Shown: one piece after another, positions 34,644 through 49,510 of the stretch | How positions within the stretch are numbered: the stretch's first letter is position 1 | Layout of the letters: every line of letters starts with the position of its first letter | Assembly: GCA_012295275.1 (NCBI GenBank) | Contig: CM022670.1 | Coordinates: 20,070,698-20,134,697 of the forward strand | Source: Chrysomallon squamiferum | Lineage: Eukaryota > Mollusca > Gastropoda > Neomphalida > Peltospiridae | Length of the DNA: 64,000 bases | Direction: 5' to 3' | Translations under genes and position numbers: made by a program | Notes under the pieces: generated by a model | Databases searched by the model: none | Seen by the model: the letters and a program-made list of their open reading frames with translations, nothing else | What the model was told of the DNA's origin: nothing

Positions 34644-36922
34644 AATTTAGCACTGAAACTCAAATAATCAGTTTTTTGTTCAGATATTTGAAACAGCTTT
34701 GTCTAAGTGACAGGAATGAAAAGTATGGAAAAATGTGCTACTGATTATTGTGTTGACCTTTATTTGTATATTTTGACATTTTTTTTGTCTGTGTGTGTGT
34801 GTGGTTAATGGTGAAAAGAACAAAAGAGTAATCTCCCATCTACATAAAAATGGCGGGTTGGAAATAGTGCTTTGAATTTTTACGTTCCTGTTGCTGTATT
34901 ATTTTATTCATTTTTGTTTGTTGTAAGTGGTTTATTTTACTTTCTTTTTTCTTTTTTTCACTTTTTTATTAGTTTAAAAAAATATATAAAAACTGAGATT
35001 CAAAAAAAAAAAAATGTTTAGGCTTTCTTGATTTTTTTTTTAAATTATTTATATGATTCTATTTATTCAGCAAAAAAAAAAAGTAAGAAAAAATAAAATA
35101 ATTATAAATGTCTGCTTTGAAATTAAAATCTACAATAATAATATCATTACAACATTGACACGTTGAGAAATCTTTCTGCTCTCAATTTAATACATTTATC
35201 TTGTGTAAATTTAAATAATTATTGAGCCCTAATATAATGAAAACTGATCCATGATTCCAGAAAATAAACATATCTGTAAAATAATATATGTATTAAGCAA
35301 TTATTTTTCTCTTTTTTAATAAGAACTGCAGATAATTATAAATAATTACATTATAATTATGTGAGTTTATTTGGTGTGTAAGTTAAGTGCTTTAGATTAT
35401 GAAATAAAAGAAACCAAAAGAACTATACTGTAGTATGCAGAATGTACTCATTCAGGGTTATTAATAATGACATATCAAAGGCCAAAGTTTAAGGCTGACA
35501 TTAAAGTTTCATTGTGGTAAAGCCAGTTGTTTTGGAAAAAGGAATTAAAATGGAATCACCTGCCAAGGATATTATATATTTTAAATAATTTAATGGAATA
35601 CTGTAATATATTATTTAAAGACAGGCCTTGTTTTCAAAGTTTGGAAATTTAACTGAAACTAAATTTAAAATATATATAATTATGATAAAGGAAATGTGAT
35701 TAAGGGATGGTATTTTCACTTTTATTTATAATTTTTATTTTGTTTTGTTTTAATCATGGAAAGTCATTTAATTACAGTATAATCGTTAATATCAATAATT
35801 AATTAATTTATTTATTTCTGAAATGATTCTTGGTTATTCAAATACAACAAAGTACTCTAATTTTATATACATTTATTATAAGTGTCAATTTTTTTTAATC
35901 TCTTGAGGTAAAGAATTTCTGAAATGTCAGAGTAAGAAAGGTCTTGGTTATATCATCAGTAATTTTTCACATGGATTGTATATTTTCAGTTTATCACAGA
36001 GCTATACTTCTCAAAGTTTTCCTGTTTAAAATGGCTGCATCACTTCCCATTGTTTATTTATCTCTCTTGTCAGATTCACAACTATGTGGCTCAACCAATC
36101 ATTTTAGCTTTAATAACACAGTGCTGGCACTAGTCCACCTTACCTTTACCTTTTTTTTTTTTTCTCTTTCTCCTGCCAGCTCTCATTTATTTAGTTCCAT
36201 TTTTCTTTCTTTTGCATTTTTTCATTTCTTCCTCTTTCTCTTTTTGTCAGTGTAGCTTCACTATACTTTAATCTACTTCATTATTCTTTCTTCCTGTATC
36301 CCTCTTTCACTCTCTTCCATTATTTTTACTCTAAATTCATACCTTTACCTTGCAGGAGTTAAATCATTTTATTTCTTCAATTTTTTTTTCTAATTTTTTT
36401 ATTATTATTTCATTCTTTCTTTAGTTTTGTTTTAATTTTTTTTTCTAATTTTTTTATTATTATTTCATTCTTTCTTTAATTTTGTTTTAATTTTTTCTTT
36501 TTCTTTTTTTAATCCTTTTTTTTTTTTTTTTTTTTTTCACTTCTAAAAACATTAAAAAAAAAAAAGATAATAAAAGTTATATTAGTTAACCATGGCTGTT
36601 TAAGCCCTTTCACCTTTATTGCTTTTCTGTTGTTGGATGAATTGGTTTAAAACACTTAAATATTTATCTCACATCACTTCTTAATTTAAGATTATCTACA
36701 GAGCAATAACTCAGAAAAGCAACTGTCTGTCATGACAGTTAAACTGAGCTTTGAGGCTCGTAATAAAGCAAACTGTATTTTTATACATCAAGGATAACAC
36801 ACATGTACATGATGGCCTGTAGATAATTCTTTCCTTCCAGATTTTTTTTTTTACTTCTTCACTTTTTGTATTTACCTTCAGCTTTATTTTTGTTTATTTA
36901 TTTTTTATCATCATCATCATCA

Positions 36923-36969
<47 letters not shown>

Positions 36970-39900
36970 ACTGTTACTATTATTAATATATTGTTTTTAA
37001 TATTAAAATTTTGATTGTTTATTAATTTTTGTTTCCATTTTCATAAATTTTTCTTATCTGTTTTTGGAAAAAAAATGTAATTATGTATTTAATAATATTA
37101 TTTTTTTTATTTCATCATTTATTTTTTAATATGTTTTTTTTTGTTTGTTTTTTTATTTAAAGGTTAAACCAAATCAGATTCCATGACATTTTTAAATGTC
37201 TTTTTCTTTTAATACCCATTTTATATTAACTTATTTACTAATACAATTATATGAATATATAACTTCACTAGTTTATTGTTTTTTTAACTTATTTCATCTT
37301 ATTTCATTATCTAGTTTTTCATCTATTTATCACAAACCACCAATTAATATTCACATCAGTGCACATTTTCCATTAATTTATATATATATATATATTTTAT
37401 ATATATATCACTTTGCATGTTTCATTTGCTGTCAGAATCTGTTATAATTAGATTTTGTTAAATATTTTAATTAATCTTGCATAGACAAGCTGTTCAAATT
37501 TAGATTTTTCACTTTTACTGTCAATGTTTTTTTCATGCATATTTTAGTTTCCAATTTTAAATTTTAAAACCTTTAATTATCATTATAATTATTAAATATT
37601 TATGTTTTACATATTTTAAATATATACCAGCATCATGTTTAGTAAAAGATTTAAAAAAATATATATATATATTTTGTTTCTAAGGTAAAAATAATCTTTG
37701 TCTCATACATTACATCTGTTATGTGATACTTTAAATTATCCTTTACTGTAAAAAAAAAGTTTGCTATAAAGCTTTTTAATTATTGTACTTTCTAGCAAGC
37801 ATATCTGTGATTTATATTTTATACTGTTTACTATGTTATAATAAACAATTTCATTACAAATTCATGTGTTATACTTTTTTTTTCAAGGTTTCTTTCTTTT
37901 ATTAATGTTACTTTTACTTTTAGTTACCAAAGTGAACCTATCATGGATATAATCCAATAGCCTAAATACATCTCACATATCCAAACTATTGTTTCATTTG
38001 AAAACGGATACCAAACTGTCTCCCCCCAAAACTCCAGCTGTCACATTTTTTGTCATGTTTTATTAATAGTAACTATTGGTAGCCTCAGTATGTCTAAATA
38101 CATTTGACTGCTTCCAAGCCATTGTTTTATTTCCATAGAATGCCAGCCTTTGCTAATAAAAAAGTATCACAATAAAATTACAAGAGTGAATTTTTTCATT
38201 TTTTTTTTTCATTTTGCCTGTGACCTACTTATATTTGCTTTTCTACTTTTGTCATATTTTTCTTAATTTATCTGAATTTGTTCTACCTTTCTGCATGCAA
38301 AAATATAACTAAAGATGATAAAATGACAGCTGCTGTGCCTCTTTATGAACTTGTATAATTATAAATGATAAATTGTTATACTTTATTGTAAGATATGGTA
38401 TGTCTTCCAAAACAATTGGAAATAAACTAATGTATTTTAGCTAGTTGTTTATATTATTGCAGTAGCATTTGAAATACATACATTAAATGTAATATTTCTA
38501 ATATCTAAAAAGGTTTTAATGTGTTAGAAAAAGCAATAGTTAAGCATATCTAAGGCAGAAAGTGCCAATAGCTTAACTATGTCACTAAAATTTTCAGTTA
38601 TAATTTCAGAACAAAAGGACAAAATGGCTTCCCTCTATTTTTTTTATCTCTTATTAACTGTAAACAAAAACAGTATTGTCTGTTTATAGAAGAAGGTGAA
38701 AATGTCTTTTACATGTTGATTTTTTTCCTTCAAATTTTAGAGAAGAGTAGGTGTGTCCATTTGTAAAAGAACACATAGGCAAAATGGCCACATCTTTATT
38801 TTTTTAAAGGGCCTTTGATGTTATTGTCATATTTTGATATTAAAACAGATTTTAAATTTAATTATTTCAGGACTGTCTGCTCTATCTGTGAACATTCAGT
38901 TTTACTCTAATACATAAATGCATGAACACACTGCCTCATGAATACTCAAACCATGAAAAGAGCAGGTGAAAATTAAAATTGTAGGCAGCCGTTAATCATC
39001 ATGCTTGTGAAATATGTAAATAATTCTTGTTTAGGCCATTTTCATGTGTCATGAAATGTTTTGCTTTATTGTGTTATGAAAATAATAGTATGGATTAGTG
39101 AAAAATGGTTGGCTAAACTCAAATGAAGCATTAACACCAGTCAAAAAACATTATTTTATTTAAAATGCATTAAATAGTGGTTAAATAAATGCCATATATA
39201 ACTTATTAATGAGTGAACTGACCTTTACATCTAGAGTTTTCAACAAACAAAAAAATACAAAAAAGAAATAAATAAACATCTTATTAAAACAAAAATGATC
39301 TGGATATTTACTGCAGTTTTTATATCTGAATTAATCGGTAATATGTCTAAATTAGTATATGTATACTTCTCCATTCATTTTTATCTGCTATTTATTATTA
39401 TTAGTCATTTGTTTTGTTTTTTCAGTAGTCCAGATAATAAAAGTAAGTTTTTAATTTATTCAAAGATTTAATCCATGTTTTGATGGATGTAAAATTAAAA
39501 ATTCTTTGAAGAAATTAAAAAAAGTCCAGTGCAAAGATAAATTTATTTACTCAAATATTTCATCCCAAAAAAAAAAGGAATCAGGAAATAACTAAAATTC
39601 AACAAATTAAGTCTAAAATACTTTTATTCTGATATTTTGTTGTTTTTAAAATCAAAGAATAAAAAGAAATAATAACAATAATTTATTTTTAAAGCTTAAA
39701 AATTAAGTGAGAAAACTGGTTTTCTCTGTTTTTTATTATTTAATTAGGTGTTTCCACAAAAAAATCATGAAACTGTATTTTAACCAAAGTTAATCAGATT
39801 ATTCATTAAACTTTTTAACTACATAGAAAAAAAGTCGGAACCTTTCTGCACAATAAATTTGTTTTGCAGTTGCCAGACTTTTTAATTTTGGCATGCATAT

Positions 39901-42900
39901 ATATCTTCAATTGTTAATCACTCTTGACATCTTTGGGTTCACAAATTATCCATATTTTGTCAGGTAATTTGCTTTGTTTTATGTTGTTTTAGGCTGGTAA
40001 GATAGAGAAAAAAAAGGGGAAATAGAGGATAGAAAAAAAAGGTTCCAAACCTGAGGTATAATCTTTCACATTGCCACAGAAAAGTATAAAATGTTATCTT
40101 AGTTGGGGAAATGGGATGAAAAAAAATGGTTATGGGTGTTCTTTGAGAACAAATGTTTAAATCAAAATCCTGTTTGTTAAGCATTTGAATGAAACAAAAG
40201 TAATGTTAGAAATGTGGGGCTATTTTTTATTTTGCATTTTGTTTTTTTCATGCTTTGTTTGTGTTCTCAAATCACTTGTCAGCTGAACATGATAATCTCC
40301 GGTATCAGGCTGTCCTAACTTTCAACATTTGTTTCTGGTCTTAGAATTCTTTTTTTTTCACTTTTTTCAACATGACACTTCGTAATTCAGCTTCAGTGCC
40401 TACTATTGCTTTTGCCTTCAATAATATTCTCTTTATCATGACTGATGCCATAAGGATTACCCTTTAATAATTGGCAAAAAGGGATTTCTTATATGCACCT
40501 TAACACTGATTTGAAAACCTGTATCCATTGACAGGAAAGCACTTACCACAATCTTTGATAAACTGTTTGTTAAGGTACGGCTGGAGTAAAAAGTAACATC
40601 ATGATTCAAAATTATATGCTACAGATCTTGGGAGATCCGTTGAGAGATTGATGGAATAAATTATTTCCACATCATGTAAATGAATTACTATTTTATATTA
40701 ACTAAGTAACTGACCCAAGATTTTTGAAAACAAATCAAAACTTTCTTCTTGCACCTTTGTGTGGACTACTTAAATGAGTTAAAACATTTAAATCTTAATG
40801 TATATGTAAAATCAGATAATCTATATAATAGTGAATATTTCAAAGTAATTTCTCATTTCATTGCCTGAAACAAAAGATTCATCATTCACAGACAGCAAAT
40901 GCAACATATATGGAATAGTCATTTTAATATTTTGTATGTGTATGTGGTGTGTATGGAATTTGACAATGGAAACTTGGTGCAGTTATTTTCTTTGAGAATT
41001 ACTTTTATTCTGTTTGAAGATTTCTAGGGGAAGTAACTTACTGATTTTTTTTTTTTTTTTAATCTTTGAAAGCTCAAAGTAAATTTTGTTCTGTGACCTT
41101 GTTTTAGTGTTTGTTTGTTATTCTTTTATTTGTTATTATTATTGTGTAATTTTTGTTTTGTTGTTGTTGGTTTTTTTTTAAATATTTTATTTATTTATTT
41201 TAGATTTTATTTTTCTGGTGGGAGATTTTTTTGGAAGTTGTTTGGGGAAAAAAAATAGCAATATTATTTTTATTTCTTTTAAATGTTTACAAACCAAACC
41301 AAATAACAAATGAAAAAACCCATAAAAGTTGCTGTTGAAATCTGTACTATGTAACATTGTTTTTCAGACAGTTCCAGCACACAACGAAACATTACTGCAT
41401 ATATTTCCATTATCCAAAATAGGATGAAATAAACCAGATGATTCATATTTGTTTTTGCATACATTTGACTTTCCTTTGAACACAATACCTAAAATAAACC
41501 ATTATTTTTAAATCTGCACTGAAGGACCACTATTGTTGTTTTTTTCTTTTCTTTTCTTTTTTTCTTGTTTTTTCAATGGGGAAAAAATTTAGCTGACATA
41601 TAGTTAATGTAAAAAACTGGAGGAAGGCAAGGAAAAGGGGAAGGTGAAATAAAATTGACATCTTTTAATGTATACCGAAGTTTTTTACATTTTATGTCTT
41701 TTGAATTGAAGACACTGGTCTAGTAATGTGATATACACAAAAATACAAAGCTGTGATTGGTGGAATCTCTTCAGAAGAGAAAAAAATGCCAGCTTTTATT
41801 ATCTTGTGTTCTAATTTAAGTGTGCATATTGTAAGATACAGTATTATATTGTAATCTATTTTAAATATATATATTATCTATGTCCTGTTTTAAGTGTGTG
41901 TGTATTATCTAGTGTCCTGTTTTGTGTGTTTGTATTACCTAGTATTCTACTTGAAGCATGTGTATTAACTAGTGCTCTATTTTAAGTGTTGGTAATATTT
42001 AGAAATCTTTAAATGTTTATATATAAACTTCTGGACTAAGTTAAAAGCATCTGCTATATTTCTATTTAAACTGATATGCAGATATGAGATTACAACCACT
42101 GAAGATATGGAATGAGACACATTCTTTAGTGTTGTCAGATTTTGTCAGAAAGTTATATCATACAAACAAATCCATCTCAAGACGGAGCCTAACGGGCCAC
42201 ATGCAATTCACATCTTCTGCATGCCACTTTTTATTAATTACTGGTTTACATTCTAGGCATGTAACAATATCTTAATGTATTATAATCATCCTTCTGACTG
42301 TAGGAGGTCAGGTCATTTAATCATTTTTCAGCATCATCCTCATTGATCATCACTGATCATGTTGAGCAAGTCTTAATATTTTTTGAATCACTTCATGCTC
42401 TTCTCATCTGACAGGCAAATCCACCCCTTTCATAATACCAATTATATTAGAAACATGTGAGTGATATACAAATCAAAAACCTCTCTGGTTTAATTCTGGA
42501 TGAGATTTTACAGACCCTTTATCACCTTATATACTGTCAATTTTCTAATACTCTTTAATACTTCTTTCTTTACTCATGACTACAGGGTAACCTCTTTCCC
42601 TTCTTAAACTGAATTGTAGAACTGATTTGAAGATTATACATTTTCTCAAGGCAAAAGATTCTCAATATCAAATGCACCAAGATACTCTTGGTGACCTTAA
42701 AGGCTTTCAAGCAGTCAAGTATTGTAACAATTGATGAATCTTCTCACTATGGGCAGATTATGCAAATGTATTTGCATTTTGCATTTTCATACTTTAAATG
42801 TTAATTTAACGTATTTTATCTCAGGGTCCTCTTTGTTTGTGTTTTCCTTTTTATATTAAGGATAATCATGTAACTAATGTCTTTGAAATTATATGGAAAC

Positions 42901-43400
42901 AAATGTAGTTTTTTAAAACTTTATCAAAAAGTTAAGAAAAAAAAATGTAAAAGTGACACTATTACTTTTAAAAAATGAAGAAAACAGTACATTAGTTAAT
43001 AATACTGGGGTATATAAAAATAGTATAGGTGCATTTACCTGTTTGCTTGAAGGTTTCTTTATTTAAATCTGTGTGTATGGTATGGGTGTTATGAATTTAT
43101 ATATGAATAAATGTGTACATTTTAAGAAGTATGTGATGTGTGGGCCTATATGCATCTAAATGTATGTTTGGATTTAATTATGCACATATATAACTATATA
43201 TAAATGTGTGTTTATGCCTGGGTATTTAAGGCATTTGACAATGTATTATCAATATAAACAGCCAACTTTTATTTTTCATTAACAAAATAAGTAAATAAAT
43301 AAATCAACTGCAAAAAAAAAAACACAAAAAAACACAAAAGAACCCTTTGTTAGATGATTCAGAAATGAATAATATAAAACTCTCTTCAGTTTATAACACA
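34644..43400. other. CpG-poor part of copy B
   Basis: Counterpart of 20371-29800 region with the same pyrimidine tracts, microsatellites and short open frames. No gene is recognised. The low CpG content mirrors copy A, as expected if the depletion predates the duplication. Confidence 0.5.
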
Positions 43401-46400
43401 CTGTTCAGGTAGCGATCAGGTATTTCACAAAAGGAACTGCCATTATTAGACAGCAGATATAACTTTCAAGATGAAATAAATTTCTATATAAAAAAACTAC
43501 TGAGAAAAAATAAACGAGCTGAATGGAGGCCCGATGTATATGTTGAGAGTGTTGACATTCATTACAGTAGAAGAAACATATCTTTGACATTTAACAGTTG
43601 TTTTTGTCTGTGTGACTGACTCCAGTAAAGGATTTGTGGTAGACAAATGTTCAGCTACTGAAATTTTAAGAAAACTAAAAATGTTATACATCGTTGAAAA
43701 TGGCCTCTACTTTTTTATTAAAAAAAAACAAACAACAAAACTGAACAAAACATAATGTGCAACTGAATATTTCTTATAACTGAAAGAAAAAAGACATTTG
43801 CAGTACTAATGCTTTTAAATAGCAAAATTAGGCTTAATAACATTTCATAGATATGGAATTTGGATTAATGCTTTCAATCAGTGAATAATACAAAAATTTA
43901 CGATATTTACTGCAAGTATGCACAAACATAGAACTTGGCTTCATAATACTGAAAAGTAAGAAATTAAACTAGTGAATTATATAGATTTTATTACTTGACA
44001 GCTACTGAAAATTCTGTGTTAAAGAATTGCAGACGTTAAATAAATAAAATATAATAGTTAAAAAGATGCTTATATTACTATTGTTATACGTAATAAAATA
44101 TATATACAAAAATTACTACTATTACCTCTACTAATTTTAATACTGCTAATAACAATCAAAGAAAGAAAAAATGTTCATGAACAACGCTTTTTAGAAAATT
44201 ATTAAGAGCGCGACTTCGCCTGCTCGATAAATCACCAGTGAATTAATTTGAAGTATGCAAAAATAAACAGGATCTTTAATACTAAACGCTACTGTAAATC
44301 TTGAGGGTAGTTAACAGAGAGAGAGAGATTCCATTTCTTTCAAACTCTTTCAAAAGTAAATAGTGTTTTTTTGAACAGCTTTTGAACCTATACTTCTGCC
44401 ATTCGGCTTGCAGTCATATGTAGCTATGTATGATCAAATGATTTATTAATCTTGGTCAGAATTTTAAGTTTCTTATTCATGAATGTCCCGTGCAAAGGTG
44501 ATGAACTATAAAATATTCACAATCTTATTATTTAACCATATCTTTAAATATCATTTAACTGGAATTAATGTTATAACAAATAATTGCTAAATGTATCGTT
44601 TCCATGTAAGACTTGATTTGGATTTTAAAAAATCAAATTTTAATAATTAGCACAAAATTTGACATTGTTCAAAATAAGAAGGAAAGAGTCGTAATAAATT
44701 GGGTAAGCTTTTTTGAAATGATGATGATAATATATGTAGCATGCAACCAATTTTTTGTTCTGCTCTGTGAAAACTATGTATATACTTAAATTTAAATATT
44801 CTGGCATGACATCAAACGAGACATGTCATACAAGGACTTTCTTTAAGCACTTTTTTTTTTCCCACATAAAATTCCTTTTTTTTTTTCTTCATAAGAACGT
44901 CTGCACCAAAACCGTGATAAAAAAAGTTTTCGCTGATTTATGAACTATTTTTTGACAGGTACTTGATGTCTGAAGACCTTTTCTTTTAAAAAGTCCGTCT
45001 TCTTTGTAATAATTATTTTTATAATTCAAATTAAATTTAAACAGATCGCTATCGCATTCTTCAGCCTTTTTTATATAATAATAACAAGAAGATGGATAAA
45101 CAACTTGTGGTCTTTTGAAAACAGATCTTTCTTGTAGGAAAATGAATTATATAATAAACCATATTATCGATAATTATTATCCTGTACAGGAGCTTTTCTC
45201 AACGGGCTGTATCCTGTAAATGGACAAGGCAGTATACAAGTTAGCTTGTTGGTAATAGTAGAATGTTTTGTTTCCATTGAAGATGATATCCGATATATTA
45301 TCTAAAAGTGACCGATCTCGATTCAACGGAAGATAACAAAAGGCCACTGCTGTCATTCAGTTACATGAAGCTGAAATTTTTAGATCTTCGTTTCTACATC
45401 AATTATTCTAACAGCCTCTTCAGTCTTTCAAATAAAATAATTAATGCACAAGTATCTTAGTTTGCATGGTCGACACAAGACTTTATGAATCATCATGCAT
45501 AAATAACGTTTGTTGGAACAAAAATGAAGGTTATCTGTATAACTGAATGAAATGTTAATAATTTGAACAGAAAAATGTTTTATGTCTGATGTTTTTAAAA
45601 CTGATTATTTTAAAATTTTGATGATGCTTCTAATGTTTCTCTAATGTTTTATTATCCCTTTTCATTTATTCATTACCTATGTGTGTATGTGTGTGTGAAT
45701 GAATCTGTGTATGTATTTATATATGCATGCATATGTATATGTGTTTTATTTTATGCTTGGAACTATCCAGATTCAAACTAAATTACACCAGCTTTACATA
45801 TTATAATAAGGGTTTGCTGTATCTGAATATAAAAGCAGAAATAGATATTCTCTGTCAGAAATAGTTTACATTACTTTTGAGATCACTAAAAATGGAGAGT
45901 AATGCTTATATACTGAAAATGTGAATGTGGTTTTTGCTTAGGGTCAGAGTGTTTTTGAAATGTTTATTGTATTTTTATTTCTTATTCTATTTATTTATTC
46001 ATTTATATTAATGCTATTTATTTGTTATTGTTGTTGTGGTTTTTGGCAAAAAGTATATTTACCTTCTGTTTGAAATTATTGTTGTGTTGTTGCTGTTGCT
46101 GAAGTATGAATTCGTAACAACAGTAGAAACAACAGTAGATGCTAGGCGTGGTAGATACGTTACAATTAGATACTGATATTGGCATTCATTTATAAATGAT
46201 TAATTAACGAACCATCTAACCCGTAACACCTAACAAATTCAGTAAGTGCACTACAGAAATACAACTTTCAAACAACCACCTTCCATAGGCTATAACGTAA
46301 ACAAATAAATGAAAAAATACAAAAATAAAATAAAATAAGGACACTTTATATCATGTTACCGTCTTGTAGCAAGTCCCTGTCGTAGACGACGGTGACATTG

Positions 46401-47151
46401 CAAGGTCTACAATGTCACGTTATTTCGCGTTTCCATTTCATGCCTCATAAAACATGGAGATTTTTTTTTTTTTCGAAATCGTCCTTAATTCCGAAACACG
46501 AGTGTTCGTTTGGAAAAAGCACCCTATACGGGTGTATAGCGTGTCAGCTACGTTAGTCACGACAGAGTGTCATTTAACGTATGGTGACACACAAGCCGAG
46601 ATTCAGTCTTTTAATAGGTGGAAAATCCGAATTTACCTTCCACCCCACAAAAAAACCCAACAAGAGCAGTCGTTAAGAAAGAGAACAAATACTATTCACA
46701 AATACTATGGTAAATCTCATGTCTTTCATGACTAGGTTTTTTTTTTTTTTTGAATTTATGGCACATTTCTGCCACCCAAGTTGTTCAACTGGACCAGTTC
46801 CATGTTATCGTTTTGGTAATTTATTAATAATGTAAGCAGGAAGACTAAAAAAAAAAAAAAAAAACCCATTAAAATAAATAATGTTTTATTTTAATAGATA
46901 TACATAGTTGATTCGGAAGTCCGTTTGAAAAAAAAAAAAAAAAAAAAACAAAAAAAAAAAAAGAAACAAATAAACGAATTAATAATGAAAAAAAGAATAA
47001 TAAAACAAAAGAAAAATAGTAAAATATACTACTACTACTAATAATAATATCGTGGGTTTTTTTTAGTTAAATTACTTATCTCGCTCTCTTTTTTAATAAT
47101 TTCTCTACCCTTATCTTTTTATTCCTATAACTTCCTTTTGTTCTTTGTTTC

Positions 47152-47203
<52 letters not shown>

Positions 47204-47934
47204 TTACAAAGATGAAATTTGTGCTTATTTATTTATTTATTTATTTATTATCATTATTAACTGTTATTAATTTTTATGGTTTTGAGCGTCAAAAATCGCA
47301 ACATCACGTTAAAAATATTTACTTCATGCCGGCTAAAAGTACTTTTTGAAATACATCCCCATGAATACAGGTATGACCTTGATGATCCGGATAAAACCCA
47401 TTTAGTAAAGATATTGCGTTGTGTATCTCACTAACGAAGAATACACGAACTTTGTTACAAAAATGGATAGATGTTACCAAAATCATTTATTAACAAATGT
47501 TATAGTAATTTTAATATAAAAGTTTATTTCAAAGCTAATATTAAAATGAATATATTAATAATTAAAAAAAAAATAAATAAATTAAAATAAAAAATTAAGT
47601 CATAATTTGTATTTTGTATTTGGGGCATGTTTATGTCATGTGACCTGTAACGAAGTATTAGTTCTGGTTATACTGCTTGTTGTGATATTTCAGATAATGC
47701 GTTCTTTCATGTACGACAGAAACGGAGATAAACAGATAGCCGGAGATAATATACAGACAGACAGACAGTCAGATGAAAAAACAGAGGGAAAATCAGACGT
47801 ACGAATTGTTAGAGAATGTATGTTAAAGTCACTGTAATAGTATATTACATTATGTACGTGTTTGCATTTCTGCATTAACACGTACGTATGCATGATTAAA
47901 ATAATTTTATGCATGCCTGTGTTTATGTATGTCC
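43401..47934. other. CpG-richer end of copy B
   Basis: Counterpart of the right end of copy A. It has an expanded poly-A patch at about 46927-46965 and a longer (ATT)n tract at about 47155-47203. No gene is established. Confidence 0.5.
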
Positions 47935-48944
47935 TTAGGAATGAATATTCTGTAGAGACAAGATGTATATGCATATGTTATGTACATACTAATGAATATT
48001 TTAGATATTATGAGCTTATTTGTGTGAGTTCTTTTATATGTTAGTTATTTTTCTCTTTGTTTAAATTTTTTTTTTTAAAGAAAATTTAAAAAAAAAAAAA
48101 AAAAAAATTTTTTAAAAAATAAGAAGAAAACCGACATCTGATCCACAGAAATAAATGTAAAAGAGAAATATCAAACCCACAAGCAAATCGCCTGCAGCGT
48201 AAAAGATGTATCCAAAAACATTTTCTTAACATTTAGATGCGGGCGGAATGCAGAACTGTTGTCTTATCAAATCCACACATGTTTTGGAATGCACCGAAAA
48301 TCCATTAAATCACGTAACGCTAACAGCCGGCGTAATATCCATTGCAAATATAACCTTAGTTTTGTATGTTTCACCTGCAACGTATACAATAAGTTTATAG
48401 TCACTAGATGTTGTACTATAATTGTAATATAATACGATCAAATATATTTACATAATTATGTATGTGTATGTACACAAAATTACTATTGTGATATCCGCAT
48501 TTACAGTGGTAACAATTGTTAATTTTATCGAAAATTTATGAATATAATTATATACATTTTAATGATTATTGCTATTATTTTACATGTTACATGCACCCTC
48601 TTTTGTTTAATTTCTTAAACTTTATTTGACATGAAACTTTTTAGTTATGATCTTTTATTTTAAAAATAGTTTCCTTTCTTGTTCTGTTTTCTTCTTTATT
48701 TTTTTTTTTAACTGCTGTCTAGCAAAAAAAAAAAAAAAAACAACAACAACAAAAAAAAGAATTAAAAATGTGAATAGATATGATTTTACATAATTATTAC
48801 AAAACTTATTAGTCTATGACTTCACACAGATGTTTTCCGTTACAGTTATACACTATTTCTTTCCTGTTTATTTGACAGCATAATATGCTGACTGCACGTG
48901 CCATCAGGACCTCGCAGTTTAAAAAATATTCTTATTTATAAGCC

Positions 48945-48976
48945 GTTTTTTTTTTTTTTTTTTTTTTTTATCCAGT

Positions 48977-49039
<63 letters not shown>

Positions 49040-49045
49040 TTTTTT
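48945..49045. repeat. Poly-T, (ATTT)n and (ATT)n cluster
   Basis: A T run at about 48947-48969, TTTA units, then ATT units and another T run. Confidence 0.92.
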
Positions 49046-49510
49046 TTTTATTTTACATATTTCTTCAATAAAAATGTATTTGACCCGTTTTAACATAAAA
49101 AAAAAAAACAACAACATTAAAAACAGACTGAATAAATTATCATCCCATAGCCTTGCACTTTCAAAATTGTGACTACTAAATAGTGTTCCTTTTCTGTCTC
49201 TCTGTGTTCACCCTCCCCCTGTTTTCCCCGGAAGATATTTTTTATTTTTTTTTATTTTGATGCAGCGAAAAAAAGAAAAATGCTTGGTTTTTAGTACACA
49301 GCGCTTGTCTAGTACCGTACGCTTTAGAAACTTCAAGACGAACATCTCGTAAACTTTCTTTTTGCACTGTCTTGGTGTGAAGTAACGAAAATCTTGCAAA
49401 GGAATGAACATATGTTTCACAGCTGCTATGATGATTGACACAGGAACATTTCTGTCCAAGCACTAGAGTAACGGGAGGGAACGACAGACAGTTAGTGATA
49501 CATATTATAC

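Larger units (their letters stand above)
33613..47934. repeat. Tandem duplication of about 14.3 kb, copy B
   Basis: This direct repeat of copy A is 14,322 bp long. It starts at the junction ...atgtcc|tttttattag and ends ...tttatgtatgtcc, after which unique sequence (ttaggaatgaatattc) begins. TT at 47935-47936 is shared with the start of the unit, giving 2 bp of microhomology. Differences from copy A include a 37 bp insertion at about 39283-39319, loss of about 20 bp near 39570 and a longer TA tract near 37380-37410. Confidence 0.95.
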
